64,000 nt of DNA from Lepidonotus clava (GCA_936440205.1 OW387146.1:47296426-47360425); one strand, 5' to 3'; positions 23,377 to 36,045 are shown, numbered from the stretch's first letter. Numbers and translations are program-made. The notes: generated by a model not told the origin, from the letters alone.

Positions 23377-24810
23377 ATGCACCTGTATGGCCTAATCCCC
23401 TGTCGCAAAGCAGTATCCAAATCCAAGGGCAAATACCTAAGAATCAACTCTTTTAGTACCTATCGAGCAAAAACTCTCTATACCTCCTCAGAATATTAGG
23501 ACTAGCTAGGGGAATAAGGAAAAGTTGGCCACTATTCACCAATCAGTGCGAACAGATCTCCACACTATCTAGAAAATTAGACTCACATTGATGCGTGATA
23601 TAGGGTTTGGGGGTTATTTGGTCGGGGTTCGGGATTGACGGAGGCCGTATTGTTGGCGGGCAGGCGATGGGGGATGGGCCGGGGCTGGCTGGCATGGAGG
23701 GCAGGCAGGCAGGGAATATAGGGTGGTATGTGTAGTCAAATGTTAGTCTCCAGTTTAGTAAAATTGACAAGTTGTTACCAATAAGTAATAATGGTGTGTC
23801 ACCCAGTGATACTATAAGGGGCGGCTTAGGTTTAACAACCCCTATAGAAATTTCAATAATGACAACTGATTTTCAATAAATATAGGAATGTTTTGAATTA
23901 TTTAATTGACCAGGTATACCTTATGGTACTTCTCAGATGGTACGACCAGAATTGACTTATATAATTAGCCTTTGACCTCAGAAAAATTTCTGAGTGAGGT
24001 ACAACACGACTGAGTCGACCACCAAAGCGCTCCATAGGCAGAACGGAAAAGCAAACAGTTGTTTCTTTGTAATGCATAAAAAATGCAATGGTCAAGATCC
24101 TAATAACTTTGTTGGAAATTGTACCACTAACCTACGCTGAACGAGTCCAACTGTATTATGACATTAGTCATAAGAGTCCCTCTGCGACACAGTGAGGCCA
24201 CTAGCACAAACCATAAACTCGGATGAAATATACTCTCAGTAATTTTGTAAGGCAATGTCCTGACACCCTAGGCAATGCGAGTCCAACTATACGTTATTGG
24301 GGTCCCTCTGCGCCACTGCCAGGCCACCAGAACAAAATGCCTAAATAAAAATGCACACCTTTCGATAAAATGTATTTTTATAAAGAAATGTACTCTATAT
24401 ATCCCACCAGAATGTCAAGGAGTTTGACCCAAGTGTCCCTCTGCGATGATTTCTGGTGGTAATCCAGGTACCTTATCGAAATCTGTACCTTTTGTGATTT
24501 TCCAAGCACAATATATTCTTACCTGCAAAAATGTCCTGAAAAAGCAAGTTTACACACTGCCCAATATAAAAGAGGTGGTGGGGGAGAGAGTGAGATTAAG
24601 AATTGAATTGCAGCTGCCCCTCTCATTAGCTATGTGGGGCCTTTGTGGGGAATGGGCCCGTGGGTTGGGGGAGGTAATTTAAGTGTGCAGCCAAGCCTGC
24701 AAAGCCTCACTAATGGGCACCAATTAAGTGAATAGAAACCCTAAAGTCATGATAAAAAGCCAAATAAGTGCCACTGGGTCAATGATATCTTTTAAGTTCC
24801 ATCACCAGAC
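23377..24810. other. Unassigned stretch with three diverged repeats
   Basis: No gene is seen. The motif GTCCCTCTGCGACAC, with a following GGCCACTAG, recurs imperfectly at about 24174, 24300 and 24441, each near a GAGTCCAACT-like box. If the LTR element is as drawn, this is its 5' leader. Confidence 0.45.
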
Positions 24811-25679
24811 GTGACGAAGCCTTGAATCTGGGGTTTAATATGTTCCCAAACAAAGACCAGTCACATGAAATAAACTCACCTGATAAATTGGGGAGAAGTC
24901 CTGACCAGAACTAAGAATAGTAAACTTAGGGGTAAATGTTTATGTCAAATAACATGTTGGGGAGACTGATTTGAATACGTAAGGGGAGAAAATATTTAGC
25001 TCGAAAAGTAGAAAGCGACGTCTGTGGCTGTGATTAATGAGGTACTATCTTTATTAACATTAAACCCTGTGGCACAAATTAATCTGTAATTCCCAGGTAA
25101 TGTTTCATAGAAACCTTTCAATAAATTTCTAAACTAAAAGTCCTAAATGTCCTAAACGTCATAAATGTTCCTTGGCTTAATTGAATCAAATCCTTAAAGT
25201 CCTGTGATATAATTAAATGAAACCAGTTTCTAACACAATGCCTGAAGTATGATTTCCAAGTTGAGAAATGTTCCAGGAGTCCTTGAGATGTACAAAGTCC
25301 AGGTTTTTGAAAGTGCAGATCACACACACAACAAATAAAGTATATTGGGTTGGCCTCGGATGCCTAGCTCTGCCGCTCAGCCTCCGAACGTCCGACCTCT
25401 CCACTACTGTATGTGCGTCAGTACTGCAAACTGGCAGTTTCAAGTAAGGAGGGTCGTGCTTGTGCTGAGCAGGGGCAGTGACATCAGTCAGACACCCCAG
25501 CACACGCGCGGCGGGGTCACATCAGGTGACCTCAGAATGCCTGCGACCCGAGCAGCGGCGGGCGTCATCACCATAAATCGCACTCAACGAGATTGCCTTA
25601 AGGGAGGTTTGACAGTTTTATGTAGCATCTTGGGTAACCTGTCTGTGAATGTAATGGCCTTGTTTATGCGAAGGTTTCT
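24811..25679 (-). repeat. Copy B of the ~870 bp repeat, uninterrupted
   Basis: It runs from GTGACGAAGCC to AAGGTTTCT without interruption and shows the empty insertion site of the Harbinger element at 24880-24890. The - strand carries TTAATAAAG. It directly adjoins the Penelope-like reading frames on its right and the leader of the Gypsy-type fossil on its left. It could be the 5' LTR of the latter or a terminal repeat of the former. Confidence 0.85.
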
Positions 25680-28600
25680 CTGAAGGGCCAGAGTTGTCAC
25701 TGCTTTGACAGCTTTAACACCTTTGACAATCCTGAATCAAAACTGCCCCCATAGTGTTTTTCACACTGAGGGAGGGTGCTGTTCAGTGAGTGTTTCACTG
25801 TCCTCAGAGGAGAATTGTTGTTTTATTATGCCTGATTCCTCACGTGAATGCATTAATGACGCATTCCCTGTTCGTGGATCACTGTTCCACGAACAGAGGC
25901 CTCCCTCAAAAGACCCCATAACTCAGTCTAGCACTTTACTGGTAGATTCTGATCTGAACCCTTACAAACTACCTAGCAACCTTCCTAGCAACACTAATGC
26001 CAGCACCCCTAAACCACAGAGAAACATCCTTAATCCACATAAAAGGCTTTATAGCCAAGAACTAGACTCTACTATGGACTTAGATCTCAATTTAAGCTCC
26101 ACACCATTGGGAATCACTAGAGTCCCTGACGATGCGATCTCTAATATTGACACTAGGTAGTCAAATGAATCAACAAATTTCTGGAACAGTTCTCAGACTT
26201 TGTTCCATCCATTTGCAGAATGGGCCAGCGATGGTTCGTTTGTGCCACCCACTAACGAGTCGAACCAACCTATCTCCTTAGACGGCCCAACTCCCCCAAA
26301 CTCTGCTAATTGTATCGTGAAAACCCTGGACCTCTCTGAGGAAAATGTCCCCAGCCTAAAGTCTACACCGCCCTCCCTTCAAATTCCATTGGAAATCCCT
26401 AGGGCCTCACCAACCGAGCAAGGGCCTCCTGACCTGATCTTATCAAGCTTCATTGCCTTGGTCAGGTCTGATGCCCAAAAGACACCTGACATGAGAAGTC
26501 TGTTCAATAATCAACCCCCTAAGATTGTCACAAATTGTCCCGCCACATTCAGGGTTACTTTCCCCACCGACGTGGACATTCATTCTGTTGATTTTAAACG
26601 TGCTGTTTCTTTACAGGACCGACAGAGTGGCGTGACCTACCCGGAGACCCTTTCAATCAACAACAATCCTGGCGTGACTGCTGGTCTTCAAGACTCACCA
26701 GTCTCTCCACCTGCTGGGACGACAGCCAGCCCGAACCATACACCCACTGGCCCAGCTGCGACTAGATACACAAGCTCTAACAACCTCTTTAACACGGGTC
26801 AACCTGTGCTGAGGTACTGCCGGAGGCCGCCGATACCTGGCGAGCTCTCGGTGCAGCTCTACAACGCAAACACAATTCGAGCCTGTGGGCCTCGTTCACC
26901 CGCTATCTTGTCCGTGTCGGTCGGTTTCCTGACTGGGCTGCAGGCACTCTCCCTCCAGCAGGACTAATCACTACACCCTTGGCTGGTTACAGGTTGTAAA
27001 CCTCCGTCGGGACCAGACCCGAAATACCATGAACTTAGTGGCATCCCTATTGGAGAACAAGGCCGCCTTAGATCATATCTTGGTGGAGACTAATACTGAG
27101 GGCCTGAAGAAACTGTACGACCATCACCAGAATGCACCTGGCGGTTACCAGTACACAGTAGAAACAGCCATCGCCCTGTTCCGTTGTTTAGTTGAGAGGG
27201 ACATGGCAACTCTCAATTCGAAACTGAATCGTGAATCAGCGCAGCTCAAATTGCACCCTGAAGCTGCCTTGTGGAAAGGGATCCCTTACCACCTGATCCC
27301 TCCAAACGTCCCAGGGGTCTCTGACCAGCCAAGCCATCTGAGACCTAACATTCCAAATCAGCGTTTTCAGTCAGCCCTTTTCTCAGACAACCGAAGCGAC
27401 CTTTCAACGGGATCCTCAGAGCCTGGAATAGGTCAGTGTTACCCCCCCCCTTCTTCCTGCCCCCCCCCCGGGCAATCATCGCCCCCCCCAACACCTACCC
27501 AACCAAGGCCGCCGGGGACCTTAGTGGGAACCAGGGAATCACCCCCAGACCACGCAAAATGGTCGCCAGTCACAAGGGAGAGGCAATCGCCGTCAAAACC
27601 GCCGGGACCAAGAGCCAAGCTCTGGTGCCCAACCGCTCCTTTCCAACCGAGAGAGGAATCTTCTACAGCGTCTTCTGGACAGGGGAGACGGTCGGAATTA
27701 GACTTTCCGAACAGCCAACAACTGGCTTCAGACTGCTGGTGGATTAATCCGGACTTTACATCCGTCCTTTTTGACATTCACTTTAACTACTTACCACTCT
27801 TGTACTAAACAGATGATGTCAACAACATTAATACCAGCAGTAAAGAAATCAACAGTTTCCAAGGTGTTGTTAATTTATCCGATCGCACTCTCACTGATGC
27901 TGAACATACCCTATTATCTAAGGGTCTCACTTTTGTGGACACCCCTCCATTTCCCGATAAAGGTATTCTATCCAAAGATATTTGAAATTTCATTTGAGTC
28001 TTAGACAGAATTTGGCTATCCCTAAGTTTTTCACTAACACACCACTCGTTTGTCCTGACCCTCGGCCAGATAAATCAAACATACCGTTCGAGAACCCTAA
28101 GTTCAAGAACAAATCTAAATGGAATCCTCCGGGTCCACCCATTTTAGAACACATGGCTCTCCTTAATGAAAGCAGTATTCAAAACTATAAATGTCCCGGG
28201 AAACCTACTAAGCACAACTTAACAAGGGCTGAAGTCGAGGCCAAACTATCACTAAGCAAAGATCTCACAATAGTTATTAAGAAAGCCGATAAGGGCTCAG
28301 CAGTGGTAATCCGGAACAGAGAAGACTACATTAGAGAGGGTCTGAAACAATTGTCTGATGAAGCTTTTTATAAGCAGGTTGATACCGATTTAACTGATCA
28401 ACATAATCGTTCAGTAGCTAAGGCGGTTAAAGGAATGGAGCTACGCAAAGAGATCTTGGAAAAAACTTCTAATTACTTAGTCGTAGAACAACCGGGAACT
28501 TCTAAACTTTACCTTCTCCTTAAAATTCACAAAAACAAGGTCCCACCACCAGGCAGACCTATAATCTCTGCCAATGATTCCCCGACTGAAAGAATCTTTC

Positions 28601-29375
28601 AATTTGTAGATCACTTCATACAACCGATAGTACCTAAGCTACCATCGTACATTAGGGACAGTGGATATTTCATCAACATAATTAAAGACCTCAACTTACC
28701 CGAGGGTGCCGTTCTGGCCACTCTAGATGTCACGAGTCTTTACATCAACATCCCCAACTCCGAAGGAATTGATGCTGTGGCCGCGTATCTATTTAAAGAA
28801 CACGATCCTTCGGAAAATCCTACTAATGCATCCCTTTGCAATCTCTTAGAATTAGTACTTACACTGAACAATTTTGAGTTTGACAATAAGCATTTTTTAC
28901 AAGTAGGAGGTACTGCAATGGGCACCAAATTAGCCCCATCTTTCTCCAATCTATTCATGGGCACATTCGAAGAGAAATTAATATGTTCTTATAGACTCAA
29001 ACCTTTAATAAGGTTCATTGATGGCATTTTCTTCATCTGGACTTATGGTGCTGAAACCCTAACAGAGTTTGTAGACCATTTAAATTCACAATACCCCACA
29101 ATCAAATTCACAGTCGAAAGCTCATTAACTGAGGTGAATTTTCTGGACTTAACTGTGAAAAGACTACCTTCTGGTACCATCATCACCAGGCTTTACTGTA
29201 AACCAACTGATAGCCACACACTTCAGCATTTCGGTCCTCTCCTTCATCTCCTCTCCGCCTGATTCGAATAAAGCTCAACGTGAGAGAGATGTCGAAGAAA
29301 GACAATGGATGCAACAACTGTCATCCGTTGTCCAACTGGGTCTAAATTTAATGGATTAAATCCAGGAAAATACTG
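25680..29375 (+). mobile_element. Penelope-like retroelement (broken)
   Basis: Pro/Ser/Thr-rich upstream frames (about 25.7-27.8 kb, with C-runs near 27.43-27.49 kb) lead to a reverse transcriptase at about 27982-29262. Typical blocks are TIVIKKADKGSAVVI, KLYLLLKIHKNKVPPPGRP, LATLDVTSLYINIPN, GTAMGTKLAPSFSN, NFLDLTVKRLPSG and LYCKPTDSHT. These fit the Penelope/Neptune-like group rather than LINEs or LTR elements. A short downstream piece near 29268-29360 resembles the linker before a GIY-YIG nuclease (ERQWMQQLS ... GLNLMD), but no nuclease follows. It is broken and 3'-truncated. Confidence 0.8.
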
Positions 29376-29979
29376 TATGGTTTCAATCCGTCCAAATAAA
29401 TTTCTCCACTGACCATATCGTATTACCAGTGACATTACAAACTGACTTTTCAGTGTACGGACATAGTCCTGCCACTTTTGACCAACATCCATCTTCCCTT
29501 CCCATTGACTACCTTTCATTTAGCATGTTTGGATTTAGGGAATTTTACCAATGTTCTTTCAATATGGGAATGGACCTGCACATTTGAGAAAAAATCTTCA
29601 TAATCTCCATTTTCTTAACATTTAATATTATTAGGAATTTTCCCTGAAATTAATTATATAAAATCTCCTACAAATTTGCACCTGGTGAACCTTTTCTGGT
29701 GAAACCACTAAGTACAAACAATATGATTTAAATTCTGTGCTAACTCCATCATTTTGGATTGCCAGGGAAACTACACTTTATTGTTTATCCCAAAGGCACA
29801 ACATCACCTGAGTCACATCAATTTCTGATGATGTCATCACCCTGTTGCTACATAAACCAGGGTTGTTATGCAGGTTACTTTTGGCAACTTCCAAGTGTAA
29901 CTGACACTTTGTGTGGTAGTGCATGGCAACACAGACTTGAAAATTTGTCTCTTGCACAATTCTGGAAAAGTATAATAAA
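29376..29979. other. Unassigned stretch after the Penelope-like element
   Basis: No gene or repeat end is recognised. There are small open frames on both strands only. Confidence 0.4.
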
Positions 29980-30127
29980 TAAAAACTCTTACTCATATGT
30001 GGATCCTTATGGCAAGATTGGACTGGTGGTAAGGATATCTGGATGAGTCCGGACAAAGGCAAGTCCAGATATATCCTTTCCACCAGTCTGATCCTGCCAT
30101 ACAGATTCACATATGAGTAGGGTTTTG
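29980..30127. repeat. Hairpin MITE
   Basis: Two ~65 bp arms (ACTCATATGTGGATCC ... and its complement ending CACATATGAGTAG) meet near GAGTCCGGAC. Arm divergence is ~15%. Its end sequences differ from the other hairpins. Confidence 0.8.
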
Positions 30128-30996
30128 TTTATATATGTAACATAGATATTTAGTATCAAGATTATAAAACGATTGTATAACAAAAACTGAAATATACCCT
30201 TAAGGGCAATCGCGCCATTTGTTATTGCGCATGCACACTGCGCAGCCTGACTATGGGTGTGCAGTAAAGCATGACCATAAGGGTTAATATGCTTAGCTAA
30301 AGAAGTCTATGGAGGAAAAATGCGTTTCTGCCCATATCTCTCTTGATTCCCATCCAATTGCCATACAATAAGCAAGAAAGTTGTAGTCCAGAATCTCAAG
30401 AATGCATATATTTCCTCAGATTTAACATATCTTCATTTATAAATCAATTATGATTTTTTTTGTAAAAAAAGTGTAATTTCGACTCCACCTTGGTATTTTA
30501 GCAATAATAAAATTATTAGTGCCCCTTTTTTGAAGGTTTTAGAAGTGGTTCTGCCTGATGTATCTTGACAAAAATTGGTATATATAACGAAAATAGCATG
30601 TACAATCGTCAAGGTAGGTATCATGTGCAATTGTGATGTTGTGTGGATACAGTGAAATTAATACTTTTCTCAAAATTTCAGAAAAAAATATCCAAATCTT
30701 GAAAAAGTGTGTAATTGAGTTTCCTGAAAAAGTTAGGTCAGTGACCCCCTAATTTTTATTCAGGAAATGATAGCTGACACATGTCCCAATCAAATGTAGA
30801 AATCTAAAGAAATTTTCAACTTTGAAAAAATTTCTATCATAATGTTTGTGAGATTTTTCATTTATGTATTAGAACAGATTTCTGATTTAAATCCACTCAA
30901 ATAGCCTCATTTTCTTATTTTTGCAAAAATGCACAAAGGTAGAGCGTAATAAACTTTGCGCATGAAATTAGTTGTATAGAGATATAATGAAGAGAG

Positions 30997-31590
30997 TGTC
31001 ACCAGTTGTAAATAAGGGAAGTAAAGAAAGTATTCCAAATTATAGGAATTGTTATATCACATAGTATAAAGGTAGCATGAGCTGCTGGTAGGTGTAAATA
31101 TACCTGCTGCACAATAGCCGACAGGGTGCATCTCCCAGTGAGTGTTGATGCTCGGGGAAAAATCAATATCAGACTGCTATATATAGGGTAAAACCTCTGA
31201 GTACGGTGGAGAGTACTATTACATTTGGACAGGCACTAGTCTTAAGGATTCAAAGGGGTTTAGATAGCTATACGTAGAAAGGGACATCTGGTGACTGTTG
31301 AAGGAATTACTGTGTTGAGAGCGGATGGAACATCAGGGGGACTCTTAGGGGAAAGCTTACTCTTCATCAAATGGACTTGTGACTCTAGGAATACTGACCA
31401 TCATTGCACTGGCTATGTATGCATATAAGTGATCCACCGAATAAACCTGACTTACAGCCAAGCGTTGCTTGCGTTATGGAAATGAGCGCCCATCTCGTAA
31501 ACTTACCTACCATTTGACTAGGAACGGCTGAAGGAGTAGTAAAGGCAGAAACAGTAAACATCATAAACAGTTCCCCAATTATTAATCCAA
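30997..31590 (+). mobile_element. LTR fossil, family L1x copy on + strand
   Basis: The LTR-like body contains AATAAA near 31439. After it come TTATGGAAATGAGCGCCC, a possible primer-binding site beginning TGG, and some leader sequence. It is homologous to the inverted copies at 33375-34055 and 46290-46830: shared GTATTCCAAATTATA, CTGGTAGGTGTAAATATACCTG-like and GGGGTTTAGATAGCTATA blocks. Only the LTR and leader remain. The family label is mine. Confidence 0.55.
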
Positions 31591-31599
31591 AAACTAGCG

Positions 31600-32276
31600 T
31601 TCAAAAAAATGCATTTATTACAAAGATTGTTATGTTGGTTTCACATTTAAACAGGTTAGAACATATATGATTGTTTTTATCAAAATTATTAAGAAAATGT
31701 AAAAATAGTTCCTCATCCTATTACTAGAGGATTGGGGGTCATTGGGGCCACCTGGCGGTTCAGGCCTAAAACTACACAACACCCCCCAGTGCCATAATGG
31801 AATGGCCCTTCCTCACACTCTCCCCTGTCTGGCCCTCTGTGGTCAGTTGAGCCCCTGCCAGCCGCCCGGCCACTTCTCTTCACCCACCCACCCGCACCTA
31901 TTTTATCATTCAATTTTATCTTCATTCTCATTTCATATTACTATTTACTATTCAACATTCATTTTAATACTACAACTATTGAAAATCATATTCCTTTTTA
32001 TCATAAATGAAATAAAATTTTATTTCGCCAACTCCTGCTTCCTATTTATTCCTTATAACCGGGTGTTACCCTAATGATAGTTTAAAATTGGGAAAATAGC
32101 AAAATTTCAAAATTTAACACATTTTGAAATACATTTTACTATAGGTTTCCATGGTGACCCCCTAATTGTATTGCATTTTCTGGTATGCACATACACTTAT
32201 CTTTTACATCCAAAAATTTAAAGAAAATCTCACTTTAAAACTATAATGGAGCGATTGTCTTTAAAGTAGTGTTTAA
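31600..32276. other. Unassigned AT-rich stretch
   Basis: No gene or element end is recognised. Confidence 0.4.
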
Positions 32277-32578
32277 AGGCCGTATTCCATGTACAGAAAG
32301 TGCGGTACCGATTTGCAACCGATACAATTTCGGCACTGCTGGTACACAATCGGCAGCATTGCCGATAAAATTTACTAACATGTTGGTAAATATTTCTGGC
32401 CGATTATATACTGGCCACCGATAACGCACTTTTGGCCGCCTATTACGCACTTTCGGCCGCCAAAAGTGCGTTATTGGCGGCCGAAAGTGCACCGAAAGTA
32501 CGGGCCACCGGTTTGGAATGTTGCCATGGCGATGGTCTTTATCGGCGCCGCTCAGTTTCGGTATATGGAATACGGGCT
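32277..32578. repeat. Harbinger-type MITE, 302 bp, TTA target duplication
   Basis: The ends are AAGGCCGTATTCCAT and ATGGAATACGGGCT, flanked by TTA at 32274-32276 and 32579-32581. The centre is a second inverted repeat, GCACTTTCGGCCGCC with its complement. Nonautonomous. GTATTCCAT resembles the GCATTCCAT end of the 9 kb Harbinger element, so it may use a related transposase. Confidence 0.8.
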
Positions 32579-33374
32579 TTAGTATCCTCAAAAGGTCAAT
32601 CAGGAGCCACCTACCACCTAGAGTCTAACCAACCATTCAGAGCCCAATAGCCTCTAGAGGGAACTTTAAATTTGAATGCTCCACTCTAGGACAGGGAGTC
32701 TGGATACCAAGGAGGAGACATATGCATGTTCTTTGTGTAAGAGCTAAGGCTTAGGCTTATGGTTAGTAACCTGTGACTGAAGAAATGATAATTATTGAGA
32801 GACACAAGTCTGTCTCTTTTGTGTAAATGTCTACGGAAAATATTCTCTGAGTGTAGCTATAAGAAATGCTTCTTCTCATACAGCCCACTCGCCAGATTTG
32901 TAGTAAACAAAACCATTACTTTGACAAATTACAACCTAATACCTAAGACACCATTTAAAATGTCCGGGATGCTGCCATTATAATTATGTGATTGAAGAGA
33001 AGACAAAACCTGGCAGGTCTGCATCCTGATGAGTTCACCTCATGTGACCTTGCTGCTCGCGGCAACCTGCCCAAACTGTATAATGCACTGCATGGCCCCC
33101 AAGCACCAGAGCTGGCCGAGACACAGAGAGGTACAAACCTTAGGTGCTCTTGGCAACCAGAGGCGGCCAATCCAATACAATTCATATTTTGTGTGTGTGT
33201 GTGTGAGCAGGATCTCAGAAAACCTTGGACTTCAGAGAACCATTTAGAGTACATTCTGGACTTCTCTTTTTTTTTAAATTGTATTAACTTCTTCATGCGT
33301 AACACATGATCTTCCAGAGGTTAGATGAATGATAATACAATAATGTGGTAGAGTAATGAATGCTAGTTGTTGTT
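32579..33374. other. Unassigned stretch with short open frames
   Basis: A ~106 codon frame at 32992-33309 on + has no recognisable motif, and a frame overlaps it on the other strand. A (GT)n run lies at 33190-33205. I do not call a gene. Confidence 0.4.
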
Positions 33375-34055
33375 ATGGGTATTTACTTATTAACTGGGGA
33401 ATTGCTATTATTTTATCATCCGGATAGTCTTAGTTAATCTTCCTTTATCCTCACTAGCCAAGTGGTAGACTGATCCGCGATTTAGGCACTCATATCCATA
33501 ACACAGACAATGCTTGGTGGAGAGTCAAGTTTATTAGTGGATGTATCAATTGTGTTACAATTGCCAGTGTAGTCATAGCCTATCTTAATCCTATGTTCAC
33601 AAACAACACCGCCTGAAGGCAATCTTCCTTGATAAAGTCACCTGACTTCATGCGGCCATGCAACAGTACAGTTCTGTTACTAGTCACCAAATGTCACGTA
33701 TATAGCTATCCAAACCCCCGAATCCCTAAGACTGGTATTGTTTCAAACGTGTATTGACTTGCTCTGCCCTTAACCGCAGATTCCCACATTTATATATTAG
33801 TTTAGTCATTGATTTTCTTCCAAGTAGTGCTGCTTAATAGGATACTTAGCCTGTCTGCCATAACTGAACAGGTATATTACACCTACCAGAAACACCTGCC
33901 ATGTTTACATTACATAACACAGTAATTTGTATAATTTCGAATACCCTTTATAATAATGTCTTCTACAATCTAGTGACTGTTCCTTCATTTTGTTTATACA
34001 CTGCTAATTGTATGCACAAGGTGTTTTGCTAGCTACCTTTGTGCAGTAACATAAG
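33375..34055 (-). mobile_element. LTR fossil, family L1x copy on - strand
   Basis: It is homologous in inverse orientation to 30997-31590. It has the complement of AATAAA near 33530. On the - strand, TGGATATGAGTGCC follows the LTR-like part, and the similarity runs on into the leader (AATTCCCCAGTTAATAAG). With the 31 kb copy it makes an inverted pair about 2 kb apart. Confidence 0.6.
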
Positions 34056-34373
34056 ATGAATTTTATATGATTGATGAGTAATGAATGAATTACAGATTCT
34101 TTGGAGTTACTTAGGACATTGTGATAGTAATAGGATTCATGTATCAGGAACTATTTGGACATATTTCAACCAAAGGACATTTACCTTATTTTGGAGCTTT
34201 TGAGCTAGGAATTTATCAAAGGTTTGTACAGAAATTAACCTGGGAAGTGTAATTGTTATGCCATTGTTCATGCTAAATAAATGGAGTACCTCTTTAGTTC
34301 AAAACCATTGTCAGGTTCTATTCATTGACAATAAACCACTCTCACTCGGATTTCCTTTGTTCTAGCAGTGCAT

Positions 34374-34460
34374 TCTCAGGTGATAATGCACTGCTACTGT
34401 GATAATGCACTGGTGGCCTCAGATAATGCACTGGTTCTCTGAAATAATGCACAGTTGCTG
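34374..34460. repeat. Short tandem repeat, GATAATGCACTG core
   Basis: There are four imperfect units of ~22-25 bp between 34380 and 34455. The same ATAATGCAC word appears in the hairpin at 35.25 kb. Confidence 0.7.
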
Positions 34461-34535
34461 ATTTGTTGTTCAAATTTACTGCCAAGAACACCCAATTTTG
34501 AATTTATGGAAAGTTTAACATGATGTGCAGAGCCC

Positions 34536-34613
34536 AGGATTGAACCATAGACCTTTGGATTCATAGTGCCACAGCCTAACCACTACCCTACCAAGGCAGC
34601 TGTTAGAAGTCCA
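34536..34613 (-). repeat. tRNA-derived SINE-like sequence
   Basis: The - strand reads like a decayed tRNA: TGGTAGGGTAGTGGTTAGG (A-box) and GGTTCAATCCTGGG (B-box), ~45 bp apart, with an imperfect anticodon arm. Base pairing is too poor for a working tRNA gene. Confidence 0.6.
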
Positions 34614-35251
34614 GTCAGTTTTACCTTTTATCCATTGTTGATTCAATTAGTCTGTTCTGACCCAGATTTACCCTTTCATTGAGTTTGGGTGACTAGTGAG
34701 GTGGGATGTAATTACAGTCTATGACTGTACACTCAGTAGGCAACCAACACCCCTTTCACCCCTCTCCTCTCCCCCTCCACCCCTCTCCTCCCCCTCTGCT
34801 GGCAAGGAGCTTCACTCTGCCACTTTGACACATCAGGTACTAGAGTGATCACAGGGTTTTTCTTCTAGTGGGGAGGGTGACTCGCTGCAGAGTGGAGGAG
34901 CGCTGGTCAGAGCACAGGTGGGGGCTCTTGATGGGGGGATCCGAACGTTGCATGTCAAATTTAAGAAATACTAATGTCACATATCATTGTCACTTACCTT
35001 TTTCTTATGTTGCATTGGAATTTGAAAAATACTTATGACCCTTTTCATTTTATTTATAAAGCCTATTTCATTATTATTAGGGCATGTGTAACTCTGTTGA
35101 ATTTAAGAAAATGCCCATTGCGCATTTAGTGGTCTAGGGCCATCCACTAGGGTCATACAGTGAACTTTTATATCAATGAACATGAATTAAGTAGTGAATT
35201 CAGAAGTTCATAAGGTACCAAGGGGCATAAGATACTTTCTCTCGTGGTTTA
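34614..35251. other. Unassigned stretch
   Basis: Includes a C-rich tract at 34750-34800. No gene is seen. Confidence 0.4.
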
Positions 35252-35363
35252 TGTCAGATAATGGACTCGTAGTAGTGCATGGGGTGGAATAATGCACTCG
35301 CCCTACGGGCTCGTGCATTATTCCACCCCATGCACTACTACTCGTCCATTATCCTACACTGAC
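35252..35363. repeat. Hairpin MITE inserted beside a third copy of the ~870 bp repeat
   Basis: Nearly perfect ~52 bp arms (TGTCAGATAATGGACTCG and complement) meet at CGCCCTACGGGC. The right side abuts a diverged copy of the 870 bp repeat. Confidence 0.85.
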
Positions 35364-35575
35364 CTTCTACCTTTCCTTGCTACTAATTCTCTCCCCATTA
35401 TTCCAACCATTCTCCCCGACATGGTATATGGACTTAACCATTTTGCCAAGGTTTGCTATTCTTAGTTCTGGTCAGAAGTTACCCAACTTACCAGGCAAGT
35501 TTTATTTCATGGGATAGTTCTGTTGTTTGATAACATCCTAAACCCCAAACTTCAGGCTACATTACAAAATAATCA
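35364..35575 (+). repeat. Copy C of the ~870 bp repeat, partial and diverged
   Basis: It matches the complement of copy B near its GTGACGAAG end: GCTATTCTTAGTTCTGGTCAG, then TTTATTTCATG, AAACCCCA and TTCAGGCTACATTACA. About 25% diverged, so older than A and B, and it lies in the opposite orientation with no element attached. Confidence 0.65.
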
Positions 35576-35684
35576 TAAACATCATCAACAACTACTCCTG
35601 TCCTAAACTCTTCATAAGTCCCTGAACAACAATCCTAATCAGAAAGTACTATCCCAAAACTTGAAGTACTTCAAGGTCAAGGTT

Positions 35685-35790
35685 GAAGAAACTAGGTCAT
35701 GATGACCTAGTTTCCCATTCCTTAGATTAAGCTATAAACCTAGTTTTGACTTCATTTGCATCGGAAATGTAGGAGGTTCCGCAATTCATG
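35685..35790. repeat. Dispersed repeat with ACTAGGTCATGATGACCTAGT core
   Basis: A short palindromic core is followed by a TAGATTAAGCTATAAACCTAG-like tail. Related copies lie at 59575-59645 and 60270-60365. Confidence 0.65.
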
Positions 35791-35954
35791 AAAGGTATTT
35801 CCACCATTTTACACATTACATGCCAGTTTCATACACCAAGATCTTGTCATTCACACTTTATCCAATACCCTATTGAAGCAAATATTGAACAGGCACCTAT
35901 TAAGCTGGTTACATTTTGGTGCTATACATAATTAAGTAGACAATTTTTCTTGAA

Positions 35955-36045
35955 AAAACAAGAGCCAGCAGAGATTCGAACAAGAAAGCATTGTATGGAA
36001 ACCAAGGACTATAATCACTCCGCAATGGGGACTCATGGTTGGGTT
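35955..36045 (-). repeat. tRNA-derived SINE-like sequence
   Basis: The - strand has a GCGGAGTGATTATAGTCC A-box-like segment and a TTGTTCGAATCTCTG B-box-like segment ~40 bp later. Degenerate; not a functional tRNA. Confidence 0.5.

Larger units (their letters stand above)
10519..24810 (-). mobile_element. Fossil Gypsy-type LTR retroelement, internal region (broken)
   Basis: Reading on the - strand from right to left: a long leader, gag (about 20.6-19.4 kb), pol (about 19.4-15.15 kb) and two or more extra 3' reading frames (about 13.0-11.1 kb). Copies of the ~870 bp repeat flank it as direct repeats (A on the left, B on the right). Just inside copy B on the - strand is TGGTGATGGAAC, which could be a primer-binding site. 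The order gag-protease-RT-RNase H-integrase identifies Gypsy/Metaviridae. It is broken in several places, and younger insertions sit on its right side. Against the LTR assignment: the outer flanks of A and B do not share a target duplication, and no polypurine tract is seen beside A. Confidence 0.6.

Noticed and set aside
26200-27808. Separate host gene for the Pro/Ser-rich frames
   Set aside because: They lead directly into the Penelope-like reverse transcriptase on the same strand, so they are better read as its upstream part.
34536-34613. tRNA gene
   Set aside because: A- and B-box words are present, but the stems do not pair. It is a SINE-type derivative.
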